NCBI RefSeq assembly: GCF_019857185.1
Contig: NZ_JAHWXP010000002.1
Location: 868,001 to 932,000 of the forward strand
Source: Alteriqipengyuania abyssalis
GTDB taxonomy: Bacteria > Pseudomonadota > Alphaproteobacteria > Sphingomonadales > Sphingomonadaceae
Direction of reading: 5' to 3'
Length of the DNA: 64,000 nt
Numbering within the stretch: the stretch's first letter is position 1; each line of letters starts with the position of its first letter. Shown piece by piece: positions 17,493-26,418 of the stretch. Under the pieces are notes generated by a model that was not told the DNA's origin, searched no databases, and worked only from the letters and a program-made list of their open reading frames with translations. A program made the translations under genes and the position numbers.

Positions 17493-18170
17493 ATGAGCGA
17501 TCAGACAATGTCCGTTTCCGAAGCCGTCACCTCGCGCCGTTCGGTGCGCGATTTCCTCGATACGCCGGTGCCGCTTGAGACGATCCGGCAGGTCATGGGC
17601 ACCGCGCGCTGGGCTCCTTCGGGCTGCAACTATCAGCCGTGGGAAGCGACGATCCTGACCGGCGAACCGCTCGCGCAGCTGCGCGAAAAGCTGCGCGGCT
17701 CCGAGATGAAGAAGCCCGATTACGACTGGGACGCGCCCAAGCAGGAGGATCGCTACAAGCAGCGCCTCTACGAACTTTCGGCCAGCATGTTCGAATCGCT
17801 CGGGATCGAGCGCGAGGACAAGGCGGGTCGCGCCGCGGCGATGGGCCGCAACGTCGTCAGCTTCGGCGCGCCCGTCCTCCTGCTGTGCTATTTCCCGCGC
17901 CTGATGAAGGAAGCGCAGTGGTCCGATACGGGGATGTGGCTGCAGACCATCATGCTGCTGCTGCGCGAGCAGGGGCTCGATTCCTGCCCGCAGGAATTCA
18001 TGGCCTACTACGCCGATCCGATCATGGAGCACATTGGCGTGAGTACGCAAACGCACCGCTTCTTCTGTGGCATGGGCATCGGCTATCGTGATCCGGATGC
18101 GCCGGTGAACAGCTTCGAGCGCAACCGCGTGCCGCTGGAAGAGCATGTCCGGTTTGAAGGCTTCGAATAA
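17493..18170 (+). CDS. Nitroreductase-family FMN oxidoreductase
   Basis: The 225-aa product shows the nitroreductase signature: SRRSVRDF near the N-terminus (FMN phosphate binding), APSGCNYQPWE, and a C-terminal GMGIGYRD. These homodimeric flavoproteins reduce nitro-aromatics or quinones with NAD(P)H. ATG 17493 is preferred; an upstream frame adds a composition-biased leader. It is followed 12 bases later by a membrane protein gene, likely co-transcribed. Confidence 0.9.
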   Translation: MSDQTMSVSEAVTSRRSVRDFLDTPVPLETIRQVMGTARWAPSGCNYQPWEATILTGEPLAQLREKLRGSEMKKPDYDWDAPKQEDRYKQRLYELSASMFESLGIEREDKAGRAAAMGRNVVSFGAPVLLLCYFPRLMKEAQWSDTGMWLQTIMLLLREQGLDSCPQEFMAYYADPIMEHIGVSTQTHRFFCGMGIGYRDPDAPVNSFERNRVPLEEHVRFEGFE

Positions 18171-18182
18171 GGATACACGCCC

Positions 18183-18668
18183 ATGAGCCCGCGCTACCTC
18201 GTTGCCCTGCTGCTCGCCCTGTCGGCGATCAACCTCGCGCTGATGATCCCCGGCGGCTTCGTCGAGACGCGCGATTTCAGTGCCTATCCGGCGAGCGGGC
18301 TGGCCGCATTCAACATCTTCCTGACCGTGCTTGGCCTCGGCTCTCTGGTGCTAGCATGGCTGACCTGGCGCGGCGGCGTGCGACGGGTGTGGAGCATGGC
18401 GGCGGCGGTCGGCTTTGCAGCGACCTATCTGCTCGACCTGTTCGAGATATTCCCGGTGACGCCCGTGCCGATGTCGTCGCTGCTCGAAACGCTCGAATGG
18501 CTGGGCACCGCGCTCGCCATCCTGCTTGCCACGGCGGTGCTGACCGCTGGTGGACGCGATGCGGGCGGCAGGGAAGGCGCGGCGATCCCGCGCGGGCTGA
18601 CCATCGTGATGGGAATCGCGGGCGTCGGCATCGTGATCTTTGCGACGATCGCCGCAATGGGCGGCTGA
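18183..18668 (+). CDS. Four-helix membrane protein of unknown function
   Basis: The 161-aa product has four clear hydrophobic segments (about residues 4-24, 38-62, 72-92, 100-122), with a further one at the C-terminus. An AAGGATAC ribosome-binding sequence lies just upstream of ATG. No recognised family. It is probably co-transcribed with the nitroreductase. Confidence 0.7.
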   Translation: MSPRYLVALLLALSAINLALMIPGGFVETRDFSAYPASGLAAFNIFLTVLGLGSLVLAWLTWRGGVRRVWSMAAAVGFAATYLLDLFEIFPVTPVPMSSLLETLEWLGTALAILLATAVLTAGGRDAGGREGAAIPRGLTIVMGIAGVGIVIFATIAAMGG

Positions 18669-18726
18669 GGCGCGGAACCGCTCCCTGCGCCGAGAGATTG
18701 ATGGGGCACCAACTCAGGGAGCGGAC

Positions 18727-19131
18727 ATGCGTATAATCGGATGGATTTCGACGATGGCGGCAGTCTGCGCGCTCGCGGCGTGCGATGCGCCCAACACGGC
18801 CACGTCCGATGCTGAGCCGCCCGAAGCGCAATCTTCGGTGGCTGAGCCTGCAACTCCGAGCGAGGCCGAGCCCGCTCCGCCCAGCGAGGAATATGCCAAC
18901 AGCCGTCCCGCGCTCGACAACGGCGCGGCCGAGCCGACCGAAGGCTCCTGCCTTGCCGAACTGGGGCGCGAGAAGGCCGAAACCCTGTCCGAGCAGTGCT
19001 ATGAGATGTCGCCCGCCACGCGGCCGGCGTGCAATATCCAGAACTCCTGCGACACGATCCGCGCCGAGCTGAAGCGCGGCTGCAACTTCGGGGAAACTTC
19101 TGACAATCCGGACTATTGCGAAGGTCTCTAG
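18727..19131 (+). CDS. Small lipoprotein of unknown function
   Basis: The 134-aa product has a signal peptide with lipobox (CALAAC) and a Ser/Pro/Glu/Ala-rich spacer. A cysteine-containing C-terminal domain follows with six cysteines (GSCLAEL, EQCYEM, PACNIQNSC, RGCNF, DYCEGL), suggesting disulfides in the periplasm. Start ATG 18727 gives the lipobox at residue 20; the longer frame has no signal at its N-terminus. It ends convergently with the next gene, overlapping by 4 bases. Confidence 0.72.
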   Translation: MRIIGWISTMAAVCALAACDAPNTATSDAEPPEAQSSVAEPATPSEAEPAPPSEEYANSRPALDNGAAEPTEGSCLAELGREKAETLSEQCYEMSPATRPACNIQNSCDTIRAELKRGCNFGETSDNPDYCEGL

Positions 19132-19856
19132 CTCCGCTCGTCTTCGGGGACGCGGCGGACAATGTCCGGGTCGCGCCAGATCATCACCCCCATGGCGACG
19201 AACCAGCCCAGCTTGCCGAAGGCGAGTGCGCGTTCGTAGAGCCCGTCCCACCCGGTCGGCACGACGAACAGGAACGGCGCGGCGATCGCCCACAGCACCC
19301 CGCCGACATACAGCGCAATGCCCAGCCGCCGGTCGATCTCGTAGAACTGGCCCGCGGTCAGCAGCACGGTGAGCGGGAAGGCGACGCCCATCAGGTAGAC
19401 CAGCTTGTAGTGGATCTGCGTGCCTTCGCCGGTCGAATAGGCCTCGTACGCCGCGATCAGCGAGTAATCGACTGCCAGAACCACCAGCAGAATCGTGCCC
19501 AGCCGCCAGTCCCAGCGGGATACGCGCCAGCGGATCAGCCCCACCGTCACCGCGAGCACGCCCACGACGAAGGCATAGATGCCGAGGTCGGAAAGGATGT
19601 CCCACTTGCCCGCCGCCAGATTGCTGATCGTGTCGCTGGCCAGCCCGATCCGGTCCGACAGGGCAGCCCCCAGCAGGTCGCACACCACAGAGATCGCGCA
19701 GCCCGCGATGGCCACGCAGCCCAGCGTGCGTGAGAGGGTGTCGGTTCCTGAATCCTTGCTGATATGATTGCTCCGGTGTTGCGCAGCCGCGCGGCTTGGC
19801 GCATTTGCGCGGGCTATGACCGACGCGCCGCAACTCAAGCTGTTCAATTCTCTCAA
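19128..19856 (-). CDS. DUF998-like multi-pass membrane protein
   Basis: The product has six or so hydrophobic segments and the DUF998-like motif DTISNLAAG followed by a DLGIYAF helix. The only in-frame ATG (19856) overlaps the start of divergent cysS by about 41 bases, and its first 40 residues look unlike a protein. The true start may be a downstream GTG near CVAIAGC. Function unknown. I am confident of the frame but not of the start. Confidence 0.65.
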   Translation of the reverse strand: MRELNSLSCGASVIARANAPSRAAAQHRSNHISKDSGTDTLSRTLGCVAIAGCAISVVCDLLGAALSDRIGLASDTISNLAAGKWDILSDLGIYAFVVGVLAVTVGLIRWRVSRWDWRLGTILLVVLAVDYSLIAAYEAYSTGEGTQIHYKLVYLMGVAFPLTVLLTAGQFYEIDRRLGIALYVGGVLWAIAAPFLFVVPTGWDGLYERALAFGKLGWFVAMGVMIWRDPDIVRRVPEDERS

Positions 19857-21360
19857 CCGTCAGCTGGAACCCTTCGTTCCGGTCCACGAGGGCGAGGCGC
19901 GCGTCTACACCTGCGGGCCGACGGTCTATAACTACCCGCACATCGGCAATATGCGGGCCTATGTGTTCGCCGATGTGCTGGGCCGCACGCTCAGCTGGCG
20001 CGGCTACAAACTCACCCACATCATCAACATCACCGATGTCGGCCACCTGACCGACGACGCGGATGCGGGCGAGGACAAGCTGGAGAAGATGGCTGCCAAG
20101 CAGAAGCAGTCGATCTGGGATATTGCCGAGCATTACACCAAGGCGTTCAAGGACGACATAAGCGCGCTCAACATACGTCAACCGGCGCAGTGGTCGGTCG
20201 CGACCGACTACATCGCGGAGATGATCGACTTCGCGAAGAAGATCGAGCCGAAGCACTGCTACCAGCTCGATAGCGGCCTCTATTTCGACGTCTCTACGGT
20301 CGAGGACTACGGGCGGCTGGCGCGTGCCGTGACCGAAGAGGGGGAGGGCCGGATCGACACGGTCGAGGGCAAGCGCAACGCTGCCGACTTCGCAATCTGG
20401 CGCACCACGCCCGCGGGCGAGACGCGGCAGATGGAGTGGGATTCGCCGTGGGGTCGCGGCGCGCCGGGCTGGCACCTCGAATGCAGCGTGATGGGCGGCA
20501 AGCTGCTCGGCTTCCCGTTCGACATCCATACCGGCGGGATCGACCACCGGGAGATCCACCACCCCAACGAGATCGCGCAGAATCAGGCCTACTGCGGCTG
20601 CGGCGGGCTCGACGACGCGGCGCATTCGGGCGCGAAGATCTGGATGCACAACAACTTCCTGGTCGTGCGGTCGGGCAAGATGAGCAAGTCGAGCGGAGAG
20701 TTCCTTCGGCTCCAGTTGCTGATCGACAAGGGTTACTCGCCCGTAGCCTACCGGATGATGTGCCTGCAGGCGCATTACCGCAGCGAACTGGAGTTCTCGT
20801 GGGAGGGGCTGGGCGCCGCGCTGACGCGGCTGAAGCGGATGGTGATGGCTGTTGAACAGCTCAAAAACCGTCATGCCGAACTTGTTTCTGCAAGCAGGTC
20901 TTCGACTCCGGCATCCAGCGAGCAGCCCGAGCCGTTTGTGCAGGAGGCGGGCTGGACCCTGAAACAAGTTCAGGGTGACGACTGGGGCAAGCTCGCGCCG
21001 GCGATCGAGAAGTTTCAGGCGGCACTGGCCGACGATCTCAACACGTCGATCGCACTGACTGCGCTCGAAGAGGCGTTGACGATCAAGAAGGTCGACCCAG
21101 CGCAAAAGCTGCGGGCAGTTTCCGCGATGGACGCCGTCCTTGGCCTCGGTCTGCTCGACCTCGCGCGGACCGATCTGCGCATTCGCCCGAAGGACGCGGT
21201 CATCACCGAAGCCGAAATCGAGGACGCGCTGGAGCGCCGCAAGGCCGCGCGGGTGGAGAAGGACTTCGCCACCTCGGACGCGATCCGGGACGAGCTCGCC
21301 GCGAAAGGCGTCGATGTGATGGATGGTGACCCCCTCGGCTGGGAGTGGAAGCTGGCTTGA
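19816..21360 (+). CDS. cysS: Cysteinyl-tRNA synthetase
   Basis: The 514-aa class I synthetase charges tRNA-Cys. HIGH motif is HIGN within CGPTVYNYPHIGN, KMSKS is KMSKSSG. Zinc-binding cysteines appear at CGPT and near CGCGG. ATG 19816 (MTDAPQLKL) fits the family start. The protein is about 50 residues longer than E. coli CysS (461 aa). About 37 of these (residues ~352-388) are encoded by a palindromic repeat inserted in frame (20869-20980), between the KMSKS region and the helical anticodon-binding part. The gene otherwise looks intact and must tolerate the insertion. Confidence 0.95.
   Translation: MTDAPQLKLFNSLNRQLEPFVPVHEGEARVYTCGPTVYNYPHIGNMRAYVFADVLGRTLSWRGYKLTHIINITDVGHLTDDADAGEDKLEKMAAKQKQSIWDIAEHYTKAFKDDISALNIRQPAQWSVATDYIAEMIDFAKKIEPKHCYQLDSGLYFDVSTVEDYGRLARAVTEEGEGRIDTVEGKRNAADFAIWRTTPAGETRQMEWDSPWGRGAPGWHLECSVMGGKLLGFPFDIHTGGIDHREIHHPNEIAQNQAYCGCGGLDDAAHSGAKIWMHNNFLVVRSGKMSKSSGEFLRLQLLIDKGYSPVAYRMMCLQAHYRSELEFSWEGLGAALTRLKRMVMAVEQLKNRHAELVSASRSSTPASSEQPEPFVQEAGWTLKQVQGDDWGKLAPAIEKFQAALADDLNTSIALTALEEALTIKKVDPAQKLRAVSAMDAVLGLGLLDLARTDLRIRPKDAVITEAEIEDALERRKAARVEKDFATSDAIRDELAAKGVDVMDGDPLGWEWKLA
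20869..20980. repeat. Palindromic repeat element inserted in cysS
   Basis: A 112-bp segment begins CGTCATGCCGAACTTGTTTC and ends with the imperfect complement (GAAACAAGTTCAGGGTGACG). The 20-bp ends match except at a few positions, so the segment can fold as a long stem. It keeps the cysS reading frame, encoding RHAELVSAS near its start and TLKQVQGD near its end. These peptide words are familiar to me from translated sphingomonad repeats. Confidence 0.8.
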
Positions 21361-21368
21361 GGCCGAAC

Positions 21369-21460
21369 CGCCACCCCGGACTTGATGCGGGGTTGGTGCT
21401 TCACTTCTGATCCGTTCGCGTGAGAGAGAAGCCCTGGCCTGGATCAAGTCCGGGCCGACG
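21369..21460. repeat. Palindromic repeat element after cysS
   Basis: The ends are inverted: CACCCCGGACTTGATGCGGG on the left and GGATCAAGTCCGGGCCGACG on the right. This is a diverged relative of the element at 46122-46207. It occupies most of the gap between cysS and the dehydrogenase gene and could act as a transcript-processing or attenuation hairpin. Confidence 0.7.
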
Positions 21461-21480
21461 AGACAAGAGAGGTTGAGCCT

Positions 21481-22419
21481 TTGACCACCGCAGTCCTGTC
21501 CGCCCTGATCCGCCCGCTGGTCGAACCACGCCTGCCCGACTGGGTCGAGCCGCTGTGGTTCATGAGCAAGGAGGAGGCGATCGAACTCGCGCCGCGTGCG
21601 GAGATCGGCTGGTTCGATTTCAACCAGCCCGGCCCGATGTGCGAGGTCGTGGCCGCCACGACAAACCTCAAATGGCTCAACTCCATCTATGCCGGGCTCG
21701 ATTTCCTGCCGCTCGACCTGCTCAACGAGCGCGGCACGATCGTCACCAATGGCGCCGGCATCAACGCGGTCACGATGGCGGAGTACATCGTCATGATGAT
21801 GCTCGTTCACGCCAAACGCTATCGCGAGGTTGTTCACGCGCAGGACCGGCATGAGTGGCTGCTCGACAGCCCGGGCAAGCGCGAGCTGAATGGCGAACGC
21901 GTGTTGCTGTTCGGACTGGGTGCGATCGGATCGCTGGTGAAACCACGGCTGGAGGCCTTCGGGATGGAGGTCGTTCCCGTTCGGCGGTCGGACAAGGATG
22001 GAGCGCTCGGACCAGACGAGTGGCGCGGCCAGCTCGCCGATTTTGACTGGGTAATCCTGGTGCTTCCTTCCACCCCGGAAACACATCACATGATCGGTGC
22101 GGACGAATTGGCAGAGATGAAAAGCACCGCGGTACTGGCCAACTTCGCGCGCGGCGATGTTGTCGATCAGGCAGCCCTGGTCGAGGCCCTGGAGGCGAAG
22201 CGCATCGAGGCCGCGCTGCTCGATGTGACCGATCCCGAACCGCTGCCCCAGGACCATCCGCTCTGGGCGCTCGACAATGCCCACATCACCATGCACCTGT
22301 CGGCACGGGCGCAAACCGGGATGTTTCAGCGCAGCGCGGACCGCTTCATCGAGAACCTTGCCCGCTGGCACGCCGGCGAACCGGTTGAACCGCGCTTCGA
22401 CCCCGCGCTGGGGTACTGA
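21481..22419 (+). CDS. D-2-hydroxyacid dehydrogenase family protein
   Basis: The 312-aa product starts at TTG 21481. The NAD(P)-binding motif is LFGLGAIGS (about residues 141-149). The expected catalytic residues are present: Arg in ANFARGDVVD, Glu in DVTDPEPLP, His in ITMHLSARAQ. The family reduces 2-keto acids to D-2-hydroxyacids, or the reverse. The substrate cannot be told. It is followed 66 bases later by the acetolactate-synthase-like gene. Confidence 0.88.
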   Translation: MTTAVLSALIRPLVEPRLPDWVEPLWFMSKEEAIELAPRAEIGWFDFNQPGPMCEVVAATTNLKWLNSIYAGLDFLPLDLLNERGTIVTNGAGINAVTMAEYIVMMMLVHAKRYREVVHAQDRHEWLLDSPGKRELNGERVLLFGLGAIGSLVKPRLEAFGMEVVPVRRSDKDGALGPDEWRGQLADFDWVILVLPSTPETHHMIGADELAEMKSTAVLANFARGDVVDQAALVEALEAKRIEAALLDVTDPEPLPQDHPLWALDNAHITMHLSARAQTGMFQRSADRFIENLARWHAGEPVEPRFDPALGY

Positions 22420-22485
22420 ACGCTTCGCGAAACCAATCCGTGCCGCCGCCCGTATAGGTCGGGCACACCAGGAGGGGAGAGAGCG

Positions 22486-24147
22486 ATGGCCGAGGGACAA
22501 GCGATCAAGACGAGCGATCTGTTCGTCCAATGCCTTGAAGCGGAGGGCGTCGAATATGTCTTCGGCGTTCCGGGCGAGGAGAACCTCGACCTGCTCGATT
22601 CGCTCTCGCGCTCCGACATCCGCCTGGTGCTCACCCGGCACGAGCAGGGCGCAGGCTTCATGGCCGCGACCTATGGCCGGCTGACGGGCAAGGCGGCGGT
22701 ATGCCTGACCACGCTGGGGCCGGGCGCGACCAATGCGCTGACCGCAGTCGCCTATGCGCAGCTTGGCGGGATGCCGATGCTGACCGTCACCGGGCAGAAG
22801 CCGATCAAGCATTCCAAGCAGGGCCGCTTCCAGATCCTCGATGTGGTCGCGATGATGAACCCGGTGACCAAGTTCGCGCACCAGCTGGCGAGCGGGGAGA
22901 CGCTGCCCGCGCGGGTGCGCGAGGCGGTGCGGCTGGCCGAGGAAGAGCGCCCCGGCGCGACCCATCTCGAACTGCCGGAAGACATTGCGGCGGAAGAGGC
23001 AATCGCTGCGCCTCTGAAAGCCTCGGTCGCGCGCCGCCCCTCTGCCGAGCCCAAGGCGGTGCGGATCGCGGTGGAGGCGGTGGAGGCCGCGAAGAAACCG
23101 CTGCTGGTGATCGGCGCGGGCGCGAACCGCAACATGGCGAGCAAGATGCTCGGCGAATTCGTCGACAAGACGGGTATCCCCTTCGTCACCACCCAGATGG
23201 GCAAGGGCGTGCTGGACGAGAAGCGGCCGCTGTTCCTCGGCTGCGCTGCACTGTCTTCGGGCGATTTCGTCCACCGTGCGATCGAGGAAGCGGACTGCAT
23301 CCTCTCGATCGGGCACGACGTGATCGAGAAGCCGCCCTTCTTCATGCACCGCGACGACAAGCGCGTCGTCATCCACGTGTCGTACAACACGGCGGAAGTG
23401 GACCCGGTCTACTTCCCGCAGATCGAGGTGATCGGCGATATCGCCAACGCGATCTGGCAGATGAAGGAGGCGATCACCCCCCGCGAAGACTGGGATGCAG
23501 GCTGCATGCTGCGCTACCGCGAGGCGGAGCAGGAGCATTCGCGCGAACTGATGGAGGATCGCCGCTTCCCGATCTTCCCGCCGTTCCTGGTTGCCGCGAT
23601 CCGCCGGGCGATGCCGCGCGACGGGGTGATCTGCCTCGACAACGGGGTCTACAAGCTGTGGTTTGCGCGCAATTACATGGCGCATCTGCCCAACACGATC
23701 CTGCTCGACAACGCGCTCGCCAGCATGGGTGCGGGCTTGCCCAGCGCGATCGCCACCGCGCTGGTCCATCCGCAGCGCAAGGTGCTGGCGGTGTGCGGCG
23801 ATGGCGGCTTCATGATGAGCGGGCAGGAACTGGAAACGGCGGTGCGGCTGGGCGTCGACCTGACCGTGCTGATCCTGCGCGACGATGCCTATGGCATGAT
23901 CCGCTGGAAGCAGAAGAACATGGGCCTGGCCGATTATGGCCTGACCTTCGGCAATCCCGATTTCGTCGACTACGCGACCAGCTTCGGCGCGCATGGCCAC
24001 CGGGTCGAAAGCGCGGAGCACCTCGAACAGCTGCTCGCCCAATGCCGCAATGCGGGCGGGGTGCATGTGATCGACTGCCCGGTCGACTATTCGGAAAACG
24101 ATTCGCTGCTCAACCACGAGATCAAGGAACGCAGTGCGCAGCTTTGA
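22486..24147 (+). CDS. Thiamine diphosphate-dependent acetolactate-synthase-like enzyme, large subunit
   Basis: The 553-aa ThDP enzyme has Glu in TRHEQGAGFMA (cofactor activation), GPGATNALTA, and the ThDP/Mg motif GDGGFMMSGQ...RDDAYGMIRWKQ. The order N-terminal PYR, central and C-terminal PP domains is clear. A strong AGGAGGGGAG sequence precedes ATG. No ilvN regulatory subunit follows. The next gene instead is an aldehyde dehydrogenase, arguing for a catabolic or AlsS-like role rather than branched-chain amino acid synthesis. Other ThDP enzymes of the same superfamily (acyl-CoA or sulfoacetaldehyde-type) remain possible. Confidence 0.88.
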   Translation: MAEGQAIKTSDLFVQCLEAEGVEYVFGVPGEENLDLLDSLSRSDIRLVLTRHEQGAGFMAATYGRLTGKAAVCLTTLGPGATNALTAVAYAQLGGMPMLTVTGQKPIKHSKQGRFQILDVVAMMNPVTKFAHQLASGETLPARVREAVRLAEEERPGATHLELPEDIAAEEAIAAPLKASVARRPSAEPKAVRIAVEAVEAAKKPLLVIGAGANRNMASKMLGEFVDKTGIPFVTTQMGKGVLDEKRPLFLGCAALSSGDFVHRAIEEADCILSIGHDVIEKPPFFMHRDDKRVVIHVSYNTAEVDPVYFPQIEVIGDIANAIWQMKEAITPREDWDAGCMLRYREAEQEHSRELMEDRRFPIFPPFLVAAIRRAMPRDGVICLDNGVYKLWFARNYMAHLPNTILLDNALASMGAGLPSAIATALVHPQRKVLAVCGDGGFMMSGQELETAVRLGVDLTVLILRDDAYGMIRWKQKNMGLADYGLTFGNPDFVDYATSFGAHGHRVESAEHLEQLLAQCRNAGGVHVIDCPVDYSENDSLLNHEIKERSAQL

Positions 24148-24175
24148 GGTTGCCTTGGTAAAGGAGATTGCCCCC

Positions 24176-25606
24176 GTGCCACAGCTCAAGGACACTTACC
24201 CCCTCTACCTTCGCAACGAGGCCGCGCAGCCCAACACCGATCTCGAGGTGACGGACAAGTACACCGGCGAGGTCGCCTTCCGCACCGCGCTCGCCACGCC
24301 CGAGATCATCGACGATGCGATCGTCGGCACGGTCGAGGCGACGGAGCCGATGGCGCGGCTCGCCAGCTATCAGCGGCAGGACGTGCTGATGCACTGCGTG
24401 AAGCGGTTCGAGGAGCGTTTCGACGAACTCGCCTACGCGTTGTGCGTCGAGGCCGGAAAGCCGATCGGCGACAGCGAGGGCGAGGTCACCCGCCTGATCG
24501 ACACCTTCCGCATCGCCGCCGAGGAAAGCGTACGGCTGGGCGGCGAGGTCATGCCGCTCGACATCTCCGAACGCGCCAAGGGCTATCAGTCGATCTGGAA
24601 GCGCGTGCCCATCGGCCCGTGCAGTTTCATCTCTCCTTTCAACTTCCCGCTCAACCTTGCCGCGCACAAGATCGCGCCGGCGCTTGCCGTGGGCTGCCCC
24701 TTCATCCTCAAGCCTGCGAGCAAGACGCCGCTGGGCGCGATCATCATCGGCGAGGTGCTGGCCGAGACCGACCTGCCCAAGGGCGCGTTCTCGATCCTGC
24801 CCGCCAGCCGCGACGGCGCGGACCTGTTCACCACCGACGAACGGCTCAAGCTGCTCAGCTTCACCGGGTCGGACGAGGTCGGCTGGGCGCTGAAGGCAAG
24901 GGCAGGCAAGAAGAAGGTCGTGATGGAGCTGGGCGGCAACGCTGCGGTCATCATCGACCATGATGCCGATCTGAAGGATGCCCTGCCGCGCGTCATCAAG
25001 GGCGCCTTCTACCAGTCCGGCCAGTCATGCATCTCGGTCCAGCGCATCCTCATTCACGAGGATGTCTACGACGAGTTTCGCGACATGCTGGTCGAGGAAG
25101 CCAAGGCCCTTGTCGCGGGCGATCCCAAGGACAAGGACACCTTCATCGGCCCGATGATCGACGATGGCGAGGCCGAGCGGGTCGAGGCATGGACGAAGGA
25201 AGCTCTCGACCATGGCGCAAAGCTGCTGTGCGGCGGCACACGCGAGGGGCGGATGATCCCCGCAACCCTGCTCGAAAACGTCGACCGCGACGCCAAGGTG
25301 GTGAACGAGGAAGTGTTCGGGCCGCTCGCCGTCCTCATGAAGTTCTCCACTTTCGACGAGGCGATCGAGGAAACCAACCGCTCCGAATTCGGGCTGCAGG
25401 CGGGCATCTTCACCCGCGACCTGTTCAAGATGTTCGATGCGTGGGACCGGCTGGATTACGGCGGCATCTGCATCAACGAAATCCCCAGCTACCGGGTCGA
25501 CAACATGCCCTATGGCGGGGTCAAGAACTCCGGCCTGGGCCGCGAAGGCGTGCGCTTCGCGATGGAGGACATGACCGAGATCAGGAACCTCGTGATCCGG
25601 CGGTGA
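24176..25606 (+). CDS. Aldehyde dehydrogenase family protein
   Basis: The 476-aa product is an NAD(P)-dependent aldehyde dehydrogenase. General base Glu251 (VVMELGGN) and nucleophile Cys285 (SGQSCISVQ) are present, as is the SPFNFPLN motif. Start GTG 24176 is chosen because AAAGGAG lies 9 bases before it, while the upstream GTG at 24134 overlaps the preceding gene. It sits 28 bases behind the ThDP enzyme, so the two are probably one operon. Its substrate is unknown; the PYGGVKNSGLG tail is common to several subfamilies. Confidence 0.88.
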   Translation: MPQLKDTYPLYLRNEAAQPNTDLEVTDKYTGEVAFRTALATPEIIDDAIVGTVEATEPMARLASYQRQDVLMHCVKRFEERFDELAYALCVEAGKPIGDSEGEVTRLIDTFRIAAEESVRLGGEVMPLDISERAKGYQSIWKRVPIGPCSFISPFNFPLNLAAHKIAPALAVGCPFILKPASKTPLGAIIIGEVLAETDLPKGAFSILPASRDGADLFTTDERLKLLSFTGSDEVGWALKARAGKKKVVMELGGNAAVIIDHDADLKDALPRVIKGAFYQSGQSCISVQRILIHEDVYDEFRDMLVEEAKALVAGDPKDKDTFIGPMIDDGEAERVEAWTKEALDHGAKLLCGGTREGRMIPATLLENVDRDAKVVNEEVFGPLAVLMKFSTFDEAIEETNRSEFGLQAGIFTRDLFKMFDAWDRLDYGGICINEIPSYRVDNMPYGGVKNSGLGREGVRFAMEDMTEIRNLVIRR

Positions 25607-25621
25607 CCGCCCGGGCCCCCT

Positions 25622-26344
25622 TCAGGGGCGCGGCACAATCGTCAGGCGATACGGAATATAGAGCAGGACTTCGCCCGGTCCCGACCGTGCCCAGCGGACC
25701 GGCATGTTGAGGCCTTCCACCTCGACCGCGTAGCCATCGCCCATGCTGCGCGCCATCGCGGCGGAATCCTGCGCGATCCGTTCCGCGATCTGCGGACGGT
25801 AACTGTCAGGGCCGACGATAGAGAGCGTCGCATCGCCCCATTCGTCTATCTGCGCGCGTCCTACCTCGGGCACCGATTTGATGAAGCGCGCGATCTGCGC
25901 CTCGGCCTGCTCGCCAGACTGGGTGTCCCCAAGCCGTGCCTTGACGAGGACGATCACCCGCTCGCTGTCGGGGCGATTGTCGCTTTGCAGCGCGACCTCC
26001 TCGACATTGTCGGGGGTGAGAGTGGTCAGGATATAGTCGCCATAGGCCAGTTCGACCCCGGCGGCGTTTGCCCGCCGCACCGCGTCGGAGAGCATCGCAC
26101 GGATTTCACGACGTCGCTGCGTCTGGTCGCGCGTGTCGCCCCGGATGACGACAGGCTGGACCAGGAAGTCGGCCGCTCGGCGCAGGCCCACGGCGGGCAT
26201 TTCGTCGGAATAATCGTCCTGGTCGATACGCGAGCCGGTGACGATGATCTCCTGCGTGTCCAGATCCTGAGCGGTGGCCGGCACAGCAAGAGCAAGGATA
26301 CAGGGAAGCAGTGTGATCTGCTTCAGAAATGGTCCGACATTCAT
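25622..26344 (-). CDS. Exported protein with TonB-box-like N-terminus, unknown function
   Basis: The 240-aa product has a signal peptide (ending PATAQD). EIIVTGSRI then follows, wording typical of the start of mature TonB-dependent receptors in sphingomonads. The remainder is too short for a receptor and alternates helices with strands, somewhat like SIMPL/DUF541 periplasmic proteins (repeated AI-like halves). I do not claim a family. ATG 26344 is used; the longer frame would cross a 12-G tract. It is convergent with the aldehyde dehydrogenase. Confidence 0.65.
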   Translation of the reverse strand: MNVGPFLKQITLLPCILALAVPATAQDLDTQEIIVTGSRIDQDDYSDEMPAVGLRRAADFLVQPVVIRGDTRDQTQRRREIRAMLSDAVRRANAAGVELAYGDYILTTLTPDNVEEVALQSDNRPDSERVIVLVKARLGDTQSGEQAEAQIARFIKSVPEVGRAQIDEWGDATLSIVGPDSYRPQIAERIAQDSAAMARSMGDGYAVEVEGLNMPVRWARSGPGEVLLYIPYRLTIVPRP

Positions 26345-26418
26345 TGTGCTTGTTCCTCCTCCAACCCTTGCCGCAATTGCTATCTCCAACCCTGTCCGAG
26401 CGGAAGCGGGAACACCCT

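Noticed and set aside
21481-22419. Suspected loss of catalytic residues in the 2-hydroxyacid dehydrogenase
   Set aside because: On inspection Arg, Glu (PEPLP) and His (MHLSA) can all be placed.
18310-24195. Reverse-strand open frame of 1961 codons
   Set aside because: It is antisense to recognisable genes (cysS, dehydrogenase, acetolactate-synthase-like). Its translation has no domain and is dominated by high-GC composition; stops are rare in that phase by codon bias.
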